Assembly (NCBI GenBank): GCA_030770535.1
Contig: JASVEC010000044.1
Coordinates: 236,735-300,734 of the forward strand
DNA length: 64,000 nucleotides
Origin: Batkoa obscura
Taxonomy: Eukaryota > Entomophthoromycota > Entomophthoromycetes > Entomophthorales > Batkoaceae
Direction: 5' to 3'
Under the pieces are notes generated by a model, which saw only the letters and a program-made list of their open reading frames with translations, was not told where the DNA came from and made no database searches. Both the position numbers and the translations under genes were made by a program. Shown one piece after another: positions 10,471-22,018 of this stretch (the stretch's first letter is position 1; every line of letters begins with the position of its first letter).

Positions 10471-12456
10471 GATACTATTATAAGTATTAGATTTTTTTGA
10501 TTTTTTTCTAAATTTATTTTAACTTTCAAGAATAAGCAAAAAACTTATGTGTAGTTATTGCTAAAGGAAGATGGATAAATCTTTAATATTAGTACATGTC
10601 ATTAAATTTTATTTTAATGCCTTCGATATTTTATTTATATACTTTTTCAAGTAAGAAAATAGACTATTTTAGTATTTTCAAAATTAAATTTAAAAATCAA
10701 AATTAAATCATTCATGCAATAGATATACACATATTAGTTATCTCATTTTTAGCAACTCTCCCTACAACTAATAATAATAATAGTAATATGTAGTACCCTT
10801 ATTAAAACATAAACCACTAACGTTTATAATACATTACCCGGGTTAACCTAATACATACCCAATTCAAAAGTAATATACAAGTATGCTAATAAACCTGAAA
10901 TCTAAGTTATAAAAATATCGATAGTTCCAAGCATTAAACCCATAAATGTGGAGGAATAAAATTAAACCGGGTAGATAGGAGAATAAACTGGCGACTTAGC
11001 TAAGGGGTTGGTAAAATGGTCCCACCTTTTAAGTTTATAGAAATAAGAACTTAAAATGACTATTTACATATTAAATATTACCATGTTCTTGGATAACCTT
11101 ATATAGTAAATTTAATTAAGGTGTATTTTAACAAAAATTGAAGCAATTTTATAAAGTGGAAAATAAATGGGGGTTGTAAGTTGTGTTAAAAAGTTTGTTA
11201 TTTAATAAAGTTAAAAGTTATTATGCAATTCTTTTTAAAAGAGTGATAGTTTAAAGGAGTTGATTTCATAATACAATGTTCTTTTATAAGGATTTCAAAC
11301 TTTCTGCTAAAAGAAAAGATTATTGAATACTTATAATACTAGTTAGTAACAAATAGATAAAATTATTGATTAGCTTCATCAGTCACTTATTATTTACAAT
11401 TTATATAAAAAGAGGTAACTGTATAAAGGATTTAATAGTATAAAAGAATATGTTACCTTAAATCATTTTTAATATCCTTGATAGTATTTAATACTAAATT
11501 AAAATTTATTAAATCATTTCAACTTTGTTAAAAATAAATATTTATTTAAAAATAGGATAAAATAGAAATTAAACCTATAGCATTACTTCAATTCATTGTT
11601 AAACTTTAAAAGTTATAATTATTAATATGAACCTTAAATATATTTTAATAAAACAATAGTCATATACATATGTAATAATTCATATAGGCTTGTTTACTAG
11701 GATAGTAGGACCTTTAACCAAATGGGAGAAAAACGAAAATAAAAAAGATCAGGAGGAATATTAATTTTTAATATTTAGTGTGAAGATTTAACAAGAAAAA
11801 ACCGGACTGCGTATTAAAGAATCAGATGGCAAAAAAATAAGGAGAAAAAAAAAGGCAAATATGGGGTTTAATGAATTTTTTATCCTTGGTTCTGTATACT
11901 AATACTACTATCATTTTGTAGTTTTTAAAAAAAATTAACACATTTATTTTTTTGATGATTTTTTATATAGTTTGCTTATATTTGTTATAGTTTTAGAAAT
12001 CAAGGTATAATGTTTAAGGTGTGGGTACCAGTTACTTTTTTGAAATTATATAAATAGATTTCAAGATTTCAAGAGAAATACGTGAATATATACAATAAAT
12101 ACTTATATTTTGAAATAATAAGTTATGTCACATATTAAGTTAACAAGGTAAAACTTATGATATAAATTAAAAATAATATTACTAACCCTTAAAATAAACA
12201 ATGAATTGATGTTGGGGTTAATAATTGTTGGTTATGTTTGAGTTGAAATTATTGGCCCAATTCTTATTATGAGCTAATTAAATAATATTTATCTATCTAA
12301 TAGTATAATATTATTTAGCTTATCCTTATGAAAGTAGGATTTTTTTAATGTTTAAGGGCTTGACTTATCTGTAAGATACTTAGAAAATTTAAAAAGTATA
12401 AATAGAAATAGAAATACAGCATTAAATTTTAATACTCATTTAACTTAATTTAAAAT

Positions 12457-13191
12457 ATGAACTTTAATAAATATAATCAATTTCAACATGTCATTGAATT
12501 CAGTGACTTAGAACCAAGTAGTAACTCAAATCTTGAGATGAATAGTATGATGGACTTTGAATATCCTTTACTATTCAGCCCCCCTTTCTTTCCAAATATG
12601 GACCATTTTGAAATGCTTTCACCAAAATTAGAGTATTTTGAGCAGGACTCAATGTTTACTGACGAATGCATGAACCTTCCTAGTGAGAAAGTGTTTGATG
12701 CGGCAACTATGAGACAGTTACCTTATGGTGAAAAGGGAAAGGGACAACCATTAAAAGAAAAGAGGATGGTGAGGACTTATGAAGAAGAGATCAAACAACA
12801 TTTTAAAAACGGTAAAAAGGAAGAAACAATTGAAGCTTTGGTGAAGGCCGAGGGAAGACTCTTTAAATGCAAACATCAGGGTTGTTTAAAGAGATTCAAA
12901 AGAATGGAGCACCTAAAGCGTCACTTTATTTCTATTCATACTAATAACAGACCCCATAAATGTACGTTTCCAGAATGCAATAAGGAGTTTGCTAGATCTG
13001 ATAACTTAAAGCAACATTTAAAAGTTCATTATAATAATTCAAGTTATATGACTAATGTTAAAGTGGAGGGTAGTATCAATAGTGTCTTTAGTTTAGACTT
13101 AAGTAATAGTAATGATTATCTTGATTTAATGGACCCTAATTCACCATCAAATTCAGATTCTAAATCAAAGTTTAATGTGATCTATTATTAA
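12457..13191 (+). CDS. C2H2 zinc-finger transcription factor
   Basis: Single exon, 244 aa. Two adjacent C2H2 fingers lie near the C-terminus: finger 1 C138-x4-C143-x12-H156-x4-H161 (KRFKRMEHLKRHF) and finger 2 C169-x4-C174-x12-H187-x3-H191 (EFARSDNLKQHL), linked by HTNNRPHKC. This spacing and the helices 'RMEHLKRH' and 'RSDNLKQH' are those of the fungal Msn2/Nrg1/SteA-type finger pair, which usually binds GC- or AGGGG-type sites. The N-terminal 130 residues are acidic, Met/Phe/Pro-rich and likely an activation region; the C-terminal tail is Ser/Asn/Asp-rich. Nuclear action is inferred. Which regulator it corresponds to cannot be said. It stands alone with long spacers on both sides, consistent with a regulated gene. 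Confidence 0.88.
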   Translation: MNFNKYNQFQHVIEFSDLEPSSNSNLEMNSMMDFEYPLLFSPPFFPNMDHFEMLSPKLEYFEQDSMFTDECMNLPSEKVFDAATMRQLPYGEKGKGQPLKEKRMVRTYEEEIKQHFKNGKKEETIEALVKAEGRLFKCKHQGCLKRFKRMEHLKRHFISIHTNNRPHKCTFPECNKEFARSDNLKQHLKVHYNNSSYMTNVKVEGSINSVFSLDLSNSNDYLDLMDPNSPSNSDSKSKFNVIYY

Positions 13192-13282
13192 TACTTGTTG
13201 AGTTTATGTGTTTTTAGTTAATATTTATGTAGTTATTTTTCAATATGAAATAATGTTAGTGTTTTAATAAATTGATTTTTTT

Positions 13283-13310
13283 AATATTTTTTATTTTTTA
13301 TTTTTTATTT

Positions 13311-13347
<37 letters not shown>

Positions 13348-13352
13348 ATTTT
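13283..13352. repeat. Short tandem repeat (ATTTTTT)n
   Basis: About ten copies of a 6-7 nt unit 'attttttattttttatttt' just downstream of the zinc-finger gene. Low-complexity DNA, possibly in its 3' UTR or terminator region. Confidence 0.9.
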
Positions 13353-13903
13353 GATATTAAGTATCTACTAATATTAAACTTATGACTTTAATTAGACTAA
13401 TAATGGTTTTTGATACTTTATATATTTAAAGCATATAATGATCTAAACGTTTTTTCTAGCATTGTTTTGACTATATTAATAGCAGATAGCTAATTGTTGA
13501 CAAATGAATCTATAAAATACGGTAATTTAATTTAATAATCAGAACTATCTGAAACCATTTTTATAAAATAATATTAATACTATTAAGTATCCTTTTTCTT
13601 GTTTCTGGTACTGTTGTGTCAAATAAGATGTTTATACGATAGTAGAGTAATTTTATAACTTATGTACATTGTATAATCATTGTAAACTTTTTAAACTTTA
13701 ACTACTATTTTCTTTTGTAAATAAAATTTATCTAATAATGACTTACTAGAGCGAATTTATTTAGCATGAATTATAAGGGATAAAATTCATGCAATCAAGT
13801 TTGAAGGGCATACATTCAAGAAAGCAGGATAAATCAAAAATAAAATATTTTTTATTTATCCTTAAAAATAAAGTACCACATGATAACTAGCAATCATTCA
13901 ACT
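13353..13903. other. Convergent intergenic spacer
   Basis: 3' flanks of the zinc-finger gene and the cytochrome b5-ACAD gene. AT-rich with nothing else recognised. Confidence 0.5.
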
Positions 13904-15481
13904 TTATAATAAACTAGTCTTATTAATCTGGGCCAATCTCATAGATTGACGAATACCAAAATCCAGCATAATTTCTTCAGAACCACCAGGTATAGAAGCA
14001 GCACGAACATCTCTATAAAGCCTTTCTATTTTCTCCCCTTTACCGCCTCTAGTATACGCTAAGCCACCAAAAATTTGTGTAGCTTCAGTTGCGCAATAGG
14101 CATAAGTCTGGGTAGCTTGGGCCTTGAGTAAGGCAATTGCCCCTGAAAGGTGAGTAATTTGTTTTTCAACTGTAAATGTATCATATTGATGGGTCACTGC
14201 TTCAAGCCAGTGATGGGTAGCTTCAATATTACGCACCATATGAGCCAACTTGTTTCGAATTACTGCATGATCAATCAACCGTTTTCCAAATGTTTTACGT
14301 TGATGAGCATACTTAAACGCCTCTTCATAGCATACTCTAGCACTCCTATTTGATTGGGCTATAATCAATAGACGTTCATTATTGAAATTATACATCATAT
14401 ATTTGAACCCTTGATTTTCTTTTCCGATTAGATTGCCTACTGGTACTTTGACATCTTTTATTGTAACAAATGCTGTCCCTGATCCCCAAATACCAGTACA
14501 ATACATCTGTTTCGTTTCCAATCCCTCCATACCCCTTTCCAGCAACAAAAGGGAGATCCCTGCCATCCCCGGCTTATCACTTGTCCTCACAGCAACAGTA
14601 AAATAGTCTGCAAATGTACCATTAGTTATCCATTTCTTTTGTCCATTAACGATAAAGTGCTTTCCATCCTTACTAAGTTTTGCGCTTGCTTGTATGTTTG
14701 CTACATCGGACCCTGCATATGGTTCAGTAATTGCCAAACACATAAATTTTTCTCCATTTAAGCAAGGTTCGATAATTCTATTCTTAAGTTCTTTTGATCC
14801 AAAATAAGCCACAGGTGGGAGCCCAATGGCCATACCACCATTGAGAGCTGCTGTTAAACCACTGCTACCACATCTCGAAATTTCATCAACAACGATCATA
14901 GAGTGAAATGAATCAAACTCATTAGGTTCAATAATCCCCATAATTGGTTTCTTTTGGTATCTACGCACAATATTTTTACCACACAAGGCAGCTGTTATAC
15001 CAAGTTTCCCAGCTTGCATCAATACCTGTTTAGGGACTGAATTGGCTTCACTCCATTCATGGGCATATGGCATCAACTCTTTATCAGTAAATTCACGTAA
15101 AGCTTTACGTAGTTTACGATGTGATTTTTTGTAGTAAAAAGAGTTCCAGTTCTGATACCAAGATGGATCACCAAATGGGATCAAGTCGCCAAAAGCAGTT
15201 TCGGACAAACTAGGGTTAATTTGGTTAGCAGCCACCTTTGACTCAAGTTGACCAATACAAAGCTCTGAAATGTATTTTTCAAGCACTTTTTTTGAGTGAA
15301 AGGCGTTAAATTGAGAAGTTGCATCCGTACCAGCTACTTTTAATAAAATTATTTTGCCACCTGGATGCAATGATAGAAATTTAGTTACATCAAATACTTT
15401 ATTGTCAATTATTATCCAGCAATCTTCTTCTTTGTTATGCTTTTGTATCTCACTGAGTGAGATTGATTTTATAGTTGGCAT
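13904..15481 (-). CDS. Cytochrome b5-acyl-CoA dehydrogenase fusion
   Basis: Intronless, 525 aa. Residues 1-80 are a cytochrome b5 domain: LSLHPGGKIILL (His39, HPGG) and FNAFHSKK (His62) supply the two haem ligands. Residues ~110-515 are a full acyl-CoA dehydrogenase: first signature CLAITEPYAGSD (248-259), FAD/substrate core WGSGTAFV, and second signature QIFGGLAYTRGGKGEKIERL (469-488). The position used as catalytic Glu in MCAD (YEGT) is Gly here (SIPGGSEE). A Glu sits instead in NNERLL (Glu369), the place used by the isovaleryl/long-chain type, so the enzyme is probably active with branched or long acyl chains. The domain fusion is known in fungi, where b5 may pass electrons in place of ETF. 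The lack of introns contrasts with its neighbours. No clear mitochondrial or PTS1 signal (ends TSLL). Confidence 0.92.
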   Translation of the reverse strand: MPTIKSISLSEIQKHNKEEDCWIIIDNKVFDVTKFLSLHPGGKIILLKVAGTDATSQFNAFHSKKVLEKYISELCIGQLESKVAANQINPSLSETAFGDLIPFGDPSWYQNWNSFYYKKSHRKLRKALREFTDKELMPYAHEWSEANSVPKQVLMQAGKLGITAALCGKNIVRRYQKKPIMGIIEPNEFDSFHSMIVVDEISRCGSSGLTAALNGGMAIGLPPVAYFGSKELKNRIIEPCLNGEKFMCLAITEPYAGSDVANIQASAKLSKDGKHFIVNGQKKWITNGTFADYFTVAVRTSDKPGMAGISLLLLERGMEGLETKQMYCTGIWGSGTAFVTIKDVKVPVGNLIGKENQGFKYMMYNFNNERLLIIAQSNRSARVCYEEAFKYAHQRKTFGKRLIDHAVIRNKLAHMVRNIEATHHWLEAVTHQYDTFTVEKQITHLSGAIALLKAQATQTYAYCATEATQIFGGLAYTRGGKGEKIERLYRDVRAASIPGGSEEIMLDFGIRQSMRLAQINKTSLL

Positions 15482-15716
15482 TTTTTTTCGAAGTTGTTCA
15501 AAAGAGGTTGAAACAATTTTGATTAGATTTTGATTATCTTTAAATCTCGAAAATTGTATTAACCTTTTTAATGTTCATAGAATTGTTGAATTCAAAGCTG
15601 TTGGACTTAGTTATAAAATAGTAGGTTTATTGCTAAATTAAGTAATTCCAAAGCTATATTTGGGTTTGAGCTACTTAAATCTAATCATCTATCCTGTCAA
15701 TGTAACATTGAAAAAT

Positions 15717-15814
15717 TGAGGATATATTTTTATTCAAATTTTTACTAACAATTTTCCACTCAAATAGTGCTCAGAAGATGGAAAAAGTAATGAAGCCAAA
15801 AAAACGCTCCCAAT
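15717..15814 (-). mobile_element. Palindromic MITE, copy 6 (ends worn)
   Basis: Left end reduced to TTGAGGATATATTT and right end to AAACGCTCCCAATTA; interior TTTTCCACTCAAATAGTGCT is well kept. Confidence 0.75.
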
Positions 15815-16142
15815 TATTAAACCAGTTGAAGACATTTAAGAGAGAATAGAATAAATACCAATACTATGATTGTAGTAAAGGAAATGTAAAGCATCTTGAC
15901 ATATTATAGTGAAACAACACAAATAGAATATTAAAAATTACCAATTAAATACAGGATGTTTGTTGAATTTATTATTCGAATATTCGATGGTTCATAACAA
16001 GATTAAGTTGTTTTACATCTTTAAATGTCCTTTTTACAAAGAAACGTTGAATTAAATATTTTATAAATATTTAACTCATATGAGGAACTTCGATATCCAT
16101 GATGAGAAAATAAATTAATACTATTTATTTAAAGATTCTAAT

Positions 16143-16246
16143 ATCTGGGGATGTTTTTTTTGGTTTCATTATTTTTCCATTTCTTAAGCGCTATTTGAGT
16201 GGAAAGATATTGGTAAAATTCTTAAACAAAAAAATACATCCCCATC
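16143..16246 (+). mobile_element. Palindromic MITE, copy 7
   Basis: Ends TCTGGGGATGTTTTTT / ATACATCCCCATC with perfect core TTAAGCGCTATTTGAGTGG. Flanks read TATC on the left and TCTA on the right, so the target duplication is not a simple TA here. Confidence 0.88.
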
Positions 16247-16581
16247 TATTTATATACAATTTGATAAAAAAAGTGATTTGATTGATACCAAAAAATAGGT
16301 AGCTTCTGCTTTAGTAATATATGATGTTATATAATAAAATTATGGTAATTGTTGTATGGCATAAATAAGTATTAGATCAAATCAATTTTGCTTTTGACAT
16401 TTATTAAAAATAATTTTTCGTATATAATAATATTTTGTATGTTTATTGTGTATTTTTATTGTGTATTTTTCTTTATAATTATTACAAAACAACAAAATAC
16501 TGTAAAACATCAAAAATATCATATTATTTTTATTATCGTAAACAAATGATATATCAATAAACTAAATAGGGCCTCCAACAA

Positions 16582-18120
16582 TTAAACGTTTTTAACATTA
16601 AAAATGGCTAATAATGGGAGTAATAAGTAAATGATAAAGAAATCAATAGTCATAAAGAAGGATGTGAAAATCAAATGAATGATACTCAAACTTGAACTTG
16701 GAACAACTTTAGCAGGTTCTTCATCGACTTGAAATGGTAGCTCAATATTCAAATTCTTTAATACTTTTAAACTAGATAGTAATCCATCCTCATGGAACCC
16801 ATACCCAGTCCAAGCACCAACAAAGGAAAGTTGACGATCTGGTTGATTCTGTATTAAATTCAACTGTTGTTGAGCTTCAATTAGCTAATAGACAATAATT
16901 ATGTAAATAAATATTTAGAAAATAATAGTGAGCTTACTTCCATACTATAAATAGGATGATGATAGACCACTTGTTTAATAATAGAATCTTTGCGTGGAGG
17001 TATTGTAGGATTTAAAGTAACAAAGAAATTGCTATATTTAGAAACATCAATGGATTGTAATATGTTCATCCAGTATGTTAAACATATATTTGATCCCTCG
17101 TATTTTTCATTACATATATAATTCCAGCTACTCCAGGCTAATTTATTTATTGGCATTAACTAAACAAATAGGACTTGAGAAAATAAAATAAAAATTTAAT
17201 GATAAAATTACCGTCTCATCTTTATGTAAAAATGCAATATTTTCACTATACTTAACTTTTGATAAGATATATCTTTCATTGACACTAGCGTTAGCCCCCA
17301 ATAATTCCAATGACTGATCACCATGGGTAGCCATAATAACGTGATCAAAATACTCTTCACTACCATCCTTAGCCTTTACTAAAACTTGATTTCTTCCTTC
17401 ATTAATTACTGGTTTAACCTCTTCGATTGCGCAATTCAATCTTTTATCATCAAGCTTTTCGAGTACTTTACTCACATAACTTTGTGAACCATTTTTTATA
17501 GTCTTCCATTCTGGTCTACCTTCCACTTGCAATAAGCAATGATTCAACATAAACTGGATTAATGTTCTGGCTGGAAACTCCATAAAGCATTTATCTGGAC
17601 TTGTAGACCAGATGGCGGCTGACATGGGGATTAAATAATCTTGTATAAAGCCAGGGCCGTATTGATTTTTAGTTAGATATTGATTAATTGTCCATTCAAA
17701 ATTGGTAGTCAAATATCTTGGTGCTAAGTAATTAAATCTCATAATATCATAAATCATTCTGTAGAAACGTAGGTTCAATAAGTTCTTAGGCTGACAAAAT
17801 AAGGTCAACAAGTTTGTACCACTCCATTCTAAGTTTCCATGCTGTTTGGAAACAGCAAAACTCATGACAGAAGGGATGTAGTCAACTTTTAATAAGCTTA
17901 GAAATTTCAAAAAATTGGGGTAATTTAATTCATTAAACACAATGAAACCGGTGTCAATTGATACTTTGTCTCCATCCTCGGTAATGTGTTCTGCCGTGTT
18001 AGTATGGCCACCGAAATAATCTCCTTTTTCATATAAAGTTACCTTATGTTCACTGTATTCTTGGATAAAATAGGCACTGCTTAAGCCGGAGATGCCAGAA
18101 CCTATAACTGCTATTTTCAT
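16582..18120 (-). CDS. FAD-dependent amine-oxidase-like flavoprotein (COG2907 type)
   Basis: Three exons on the minus strand: 17212-18120, 16938-17159 and 16582-16884, total 477 aa, all joins phase 0. The N-terminus is a Rossmann dinucleotide-binding fold, MKIAVIGSGISGLSSAYF, then the acidic ribose contact LYEKGDYFGGH and the motif SIDTGFIVFNELNYPN. Exon 2 gives TLMPINKLAWSSWNY; exon 3 gives LSFVGAWTGYGFHEDGLLS, the C-terminal FAD contact typical of NAD(P)/FAD-dependent amine-oxidase relatives. A hydrophobic segment (FMTIDFFIIYLLLPLLAIF) close to the end probably anchors it to a membrane. Bacterial relatives lie next to cyclopropane-fatty-acid synthase; no such gene is adjacent here. Substrate unknown. 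A decayed fragment of a paralogue lies at about 30250-30440. Confidence 0.85.
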
Positions 18121-19180
18121 TTTAATTTTTAAAAATTTTTATGACTCTGTCAATTACCCTTTCATTTATACTCATTTTGATCTCCCTGAATATTACACAT
18201 AATCTCGATTTTATTGGATCGTAATTTAAGGGAGTAAATTTTGTGATATGGGGATCGAATATATTCCATGATGGGTAAAGTTGATAAACCGGTCAACTTG
18301 AAAAATAAGAACTTCTAGTAAAATTTTTGTAAGAATAATCTCAAAATTAAACAAAAAGACGATTTTCATAAAAATTATTATCTATTTCAATATCTGGTGA
18401 AAAGGCAGTAGAAGAATAAAATTATAGGTTTAAATGAACCCCATATACGTTCATCTATTAGTCTTTAATGATTATAATTTAAATTAAACTATTCATATAC
18501 TTATTAAGCGAATAGGAATATAATCATTTAATTAAGTCAAATCTCAATAACTCAATTTTAAACTTTAAAAATAGGTGACTTATTTTTTACATAAGTTATT
18601 TTACTGCTTTTTACAATATTCCATTAAAAATAAAGTAAAGTGAACTTAATTAGTATTTAGCTCTAGTCTTTACACGAATTTACTACTAGTCATCAAATCT
18701 ACATAAATTAACTAAAAAATCTACAATAGCTATCTAAAAGTGAAATATTATCAAAAATTACTATCTTTTTACAAAATAAATTAAGGTACTTTACTAACAT
18801 AATTTCAATTTTAAACTGATTTCAAACTTAAACTGAACTGAACTGAACTAATTTGCAGCATTTTTAATTTAAGGTTTATTTGACCTTAATTTTACTCAAG
18901 ACACCTTAAAAAACTAAAGTATTAAATTACAAATTGTTTTAATAATACAAAGATAAATTAAACTAGATAATAGATAATAATAAAATAATGATAGAGTAAA
19001 ATTAAAGCTCCATCTTAAATTAAATTTAACGTAAACAATTCTAATTAATAAGCATCAAGCTTTTAAAAAGCTGAGACTGGGATAAAAACCAAGCAATAGT
19101 TATGATTGGATACTACAAAAACTGAAATAAATTAAAAATAATAACTTCACAAACTTTTTTATAACAAACAAATTGTAACG
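18121..19180. other. Divergent intergenic region
   Basis: Lies between the start of the flavoprotein gene (minus) and the start of the ORMDL gene (plus), so it should hold both promoters. Only a short MITE-end-like string (GATATGGGGATC near 18245) was noticed. Confidence 0.5.
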
Positions 19181-19859
19181 ATGACCTTAATAGAGGTACA
19201 AAAGAACCCACCATTGACACAAAATTTGGATACTTCATGTCAGGTTAATTTAAATTCTTCTTGGACAAATTATAGGGGTAAGCTTAATACTTGCTTTTAG
19301 CGACTAGTTTAATGATTTTTTATTCATATTATCTCAATTTAACAGGGGCTTGGACTGTACACTTTGCAGTAATATTAGCCTTAAAGGTGATTTATTCCTG
19401 TATACCTATCATATCAAAGGAGCTGAGTTGGACATTGACTAATGTCACTTATAACTTTGTAATTATTGTTTGATAAATTGATATTTAATTTAAGCTAACG
19501 GATTTAAATAGCTAAGTTTTTGGATCTTTCATACAATGACAGGTATTCCGTTTCAATTTAATCAAGGGGCTTACGACCATTTAACTTTATGGGAACAGAT
19601 CGATAATGAAGCTCAGTATACTGCTACGAAGAAATACCTTACTGCGTTACCAATTGCATTGTAATATTTTATTATTTTAAGAGAGAGTATTATTAACTAA
19701 CCTCAAAAATCTAGGTTTATTTTAAGCACACATTTTAGCCGTTACGATTTAGCTATGTTTAGTGTTAATTTATTGTTTTTATTAATTACCTTGATTGCTA
19801 AACTTCCCTCAATGCATAAGGTCAGGCTTTTTGGTATCAATCTAGTTCAAGTGGAGTAA
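19181..19859 (+). CDS. ORM1: ORMDL family regulator of sphingolipid synthesis
   Basis: ER membrane protein that restrains serine palmitoyltransferase. Four exons: 19181-19277, 19346-19458, 19512-19660 and 19715-19859, 167 aa, all in phase. The family sequence is easy to follow: GAWTVHFAVILALKVIYS, ELSWTLTNVTYNF, GIPFQFNQGAYDHLTLWEQI, EAQYTATKKYLTALPIALF, LSTHFSRYDLAMFSVNLLF and KLPSMHKVRLFGIN. Four hydrophobic segments match the known topology. The N-terminal 32 residues are polar with several Ser/Thr; in yeast this region carries the Ypk1 phosphosites, but no clear basophilic site is seen here. Introns are 68, 53 and 54 nt. Length is close to animal ORMDL and shorter than yeast Orm1. Confidence 0.93.
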
Positions 19860-20320
19860 TGGTGAGTTATTGATGAGTTATCTCTTATTCAATGACTCCT
19901 TTTTTCTTAGTATTTGATAATGAGTTATTTTTAGTTTATTTTATGTTGTATGATTTATTATTCTATAGTATGGTTGATTATTATTAAATCCTTTATGCGT
20001 ATTTCAGTTTTTTGTTTTTATAAAACTATTAGTCTTTTGATAAGTTATATGGGAGTTTGATTGATTTAGTTATGTTCTTATTGATTGATGCTAAGAGTAC
20101 CAATTTCTTTAATCAATATTGGTATTTTGTATAATCTAGTAAAGTTTGATTTGATTTTTAAGCCTCAATAGGCTAATTAAAGAATAATCTAATGAAAAAT
20201 AGCAGTAACAAAAAGTTTACAGAAGATTAAATGAAAGCTGAATTTTATTGTTTAAAATGAATTACAATTTAAAATTTTTATTAAAGAAACGCTTTATTTT
20301 TGTACTTAGCAAATAGCAAA
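19860..20320. other. Convergent spacer
   Basis: 3' flanks of the ORMDL and Rpt5 genes. AT-rich, nothing recognised. Confidence 0.5.
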
Positions 20321-22018
20321 TTAAGCAAAATATTGTAAGGATGTTTTCTTTTTAGCCATAACCTCTTGGATACCTACATAATAAAATAAACATTACTCAA
20401 AAACAGTTATTTTAAAACTTACCATCCATAAAATCTTCATGTTTCAGCGCTTTTCCACCTCTTCTAAGGGCAATCATACCCGCTTCAACAACTACTGCTT
20501 TACATTGTGCTCCATTAAATTCATCACAAGAACGTGCTAATTCTAAAAAGTTGACATCGCCTTCAAGTTGCATTTTACGTGTATGAATACGCATGATATC
20601 CGCTCTAGCCTCTTCATTAGGTAATGGGAATTCAATTTTACGATCTAAACGTCCAGATCTTAATAAGGCTGGATCAAGAATATCAATTCTATTTGTTGCT
20701 GCAATAACCTAAACAAATAAAAATAAGCTAAATGTGAATATAGTTATAACAAATTTTTACTTTAATCCTTGAGTCTGAGCTAAAACCATCTAATTGATTA
20801 AGTAATTCCAACATAGTTCTTTGTACTTCACGATCACCACTCTTATCACTATTAAATCTCTTAGTTCCAATAGCATCTAACTCATCAATGAAAATAATGC
20901 AAGGTGCTTTTTCTTTAGCAAGGTTAAATGCATCTCTAACTAATTTAGCACCATCTCCTATAAACATCTAAAATGATACAATGAATTTAATTAATATTTT
21001 ATGACATGATTCTATATTTACTTGAACTAACTGTGGTCCTGCAAGTTTCAAAAAGGTAGCATTAGTTTGTGCAGCACAGGCACGCGCTAATAAAGTTTTA
21101 CCAGTACCTGGAGGCCCATACATTAAGACACCTAAAATTTTATTTAAGTCGAAATTCTATTTACTTAATCGTTGATATTACCCTTTGGAGGTTTAATTCC
21201 TAAGTTAGTGAAACGTTCAGGGTTGTTCATAGGGAGTACTAAAGCCTCAACTAACTCATCGATTTGAGTAGTTAATCCACCAATATCACCATAATCTTCT
21301 ATTGGTTTTTCATCCACTTCCATAGCTTTAACTCTCTGATCATATCTAATTTGAATTTTAAGTTTGAATTCTTTTATACTATAAAATTTAGTTACTCCGT
21401 TGGTAAAGTTTCTAAAACTAAATAAGAATCCTTATTGACACCAATTAAATCTCCTGGTGCTAATTTATCGTTATCAACTAACCCAATAATTGGCAAAAAG
21501 ATAGTCTATTTCAATTTTATTAAATAAAACAAATAAATTTACATAAAAATCTTATTTACCTGCCTAGTTGAAGTTTTAATAACTGCTGATTTTCCTTTAA
21601 CAGCAGTTTCATCTTCATCAGTTACTCCATCATCTATTATTTTATTTGTATCATCTTCTAAGATCTAAAAAATAATTTTTAATAAAATAAGCGTTTACTT
21701 TAATCTAACTTAAGCATTACTTCAACTACATTACCAACTAAATAAGGTAGCTGTTTACTCATCTCAATCTTATCTTTATTTTCTTTAATTTTTTCAGACA
21801 TTGAATTTTGTTCATGTTGTAAACGAGAGAACTCAGACTTCATTACCTAATAAAATACTTAATTCAAATTTAACCATCTTAAAAAAAGTAATTACTTTGA
21901 TATCATTATCTAATAAGCGACAACGATTTGAGATTTCTGAATTACTTAAGCGTAAAATTTCTTCATCAAGATCTGAAAAATGTTCTTCAGTTAGTAAAGT
22001 TTCATTCAAGGCTGCCAT
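20321..22018 (-). CDS. RPT5: 26S proteasome regulatory ATPase Rpt5 (PSMC3)
   Basis: One of six AAA subunits of the 19S base that unfold substrates and open the 20S gate. Nine exons on the minus strand: 21896-22018, 21721-21846, 21560-21664, 21396-21505, 21182-21345, 21022-21131, 20761-20967, 20423-20708 and 20321-20373, 427 aa with every phase matching. Visible parts: N-terminal coiled coil ([10 protein letters not shown]), OB-fold segment ([18 protein letters not shown]), YGDIGGL, Walker A GPPGTGKT, pore/linker [14 protein letters not shown], Walker [17 protein letters not shown], and sensor/arginine-finger region [19 protein letters not shown]. The C-terminus is SLQYFA, so the gate-opening HbYX motif has Phe in place of the usual Tyr. 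Introns are about 50 nt. The next gene upstream, Rrp45, is on the same strand. Confidence 0.95.

Larger units (their letters stand above)
9194..12456. other. Gene-poor 3.2-kb spacer with two MITE copies
   Basis: Very AT-rich DNA between the GPI-type protein and the zinc-finger gene. It holds MITE copies 4 and 5 but no recognisable gene, tRNA or decayed frame. The last few hundred bases before 12457 are presumably the promoter and leader of the zinc-finger gene; I see no defined motif. Confidence 0.5.
15482..16581. other. Spacer with two MITE copies
   Basis: Upstream flank of the cytochrome b5-ACAD gene and downstream flank of the flavoprotein gene. Apart from MITE copies 6 and 7 nothing is recognised. 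Confidence 0.5.

Noticed and set aside
12483-12671. Minus-strand frame opposite the zinc-finger gene
   Set aside because: Antisense shadow; the plus-strand frame has two complete C2H2 fingers.
18240-18260. GATATGGGGATC, like a MITE left end
   Set aside because: No core or right end follows within 150 bp, so it may be chance in this sequence.
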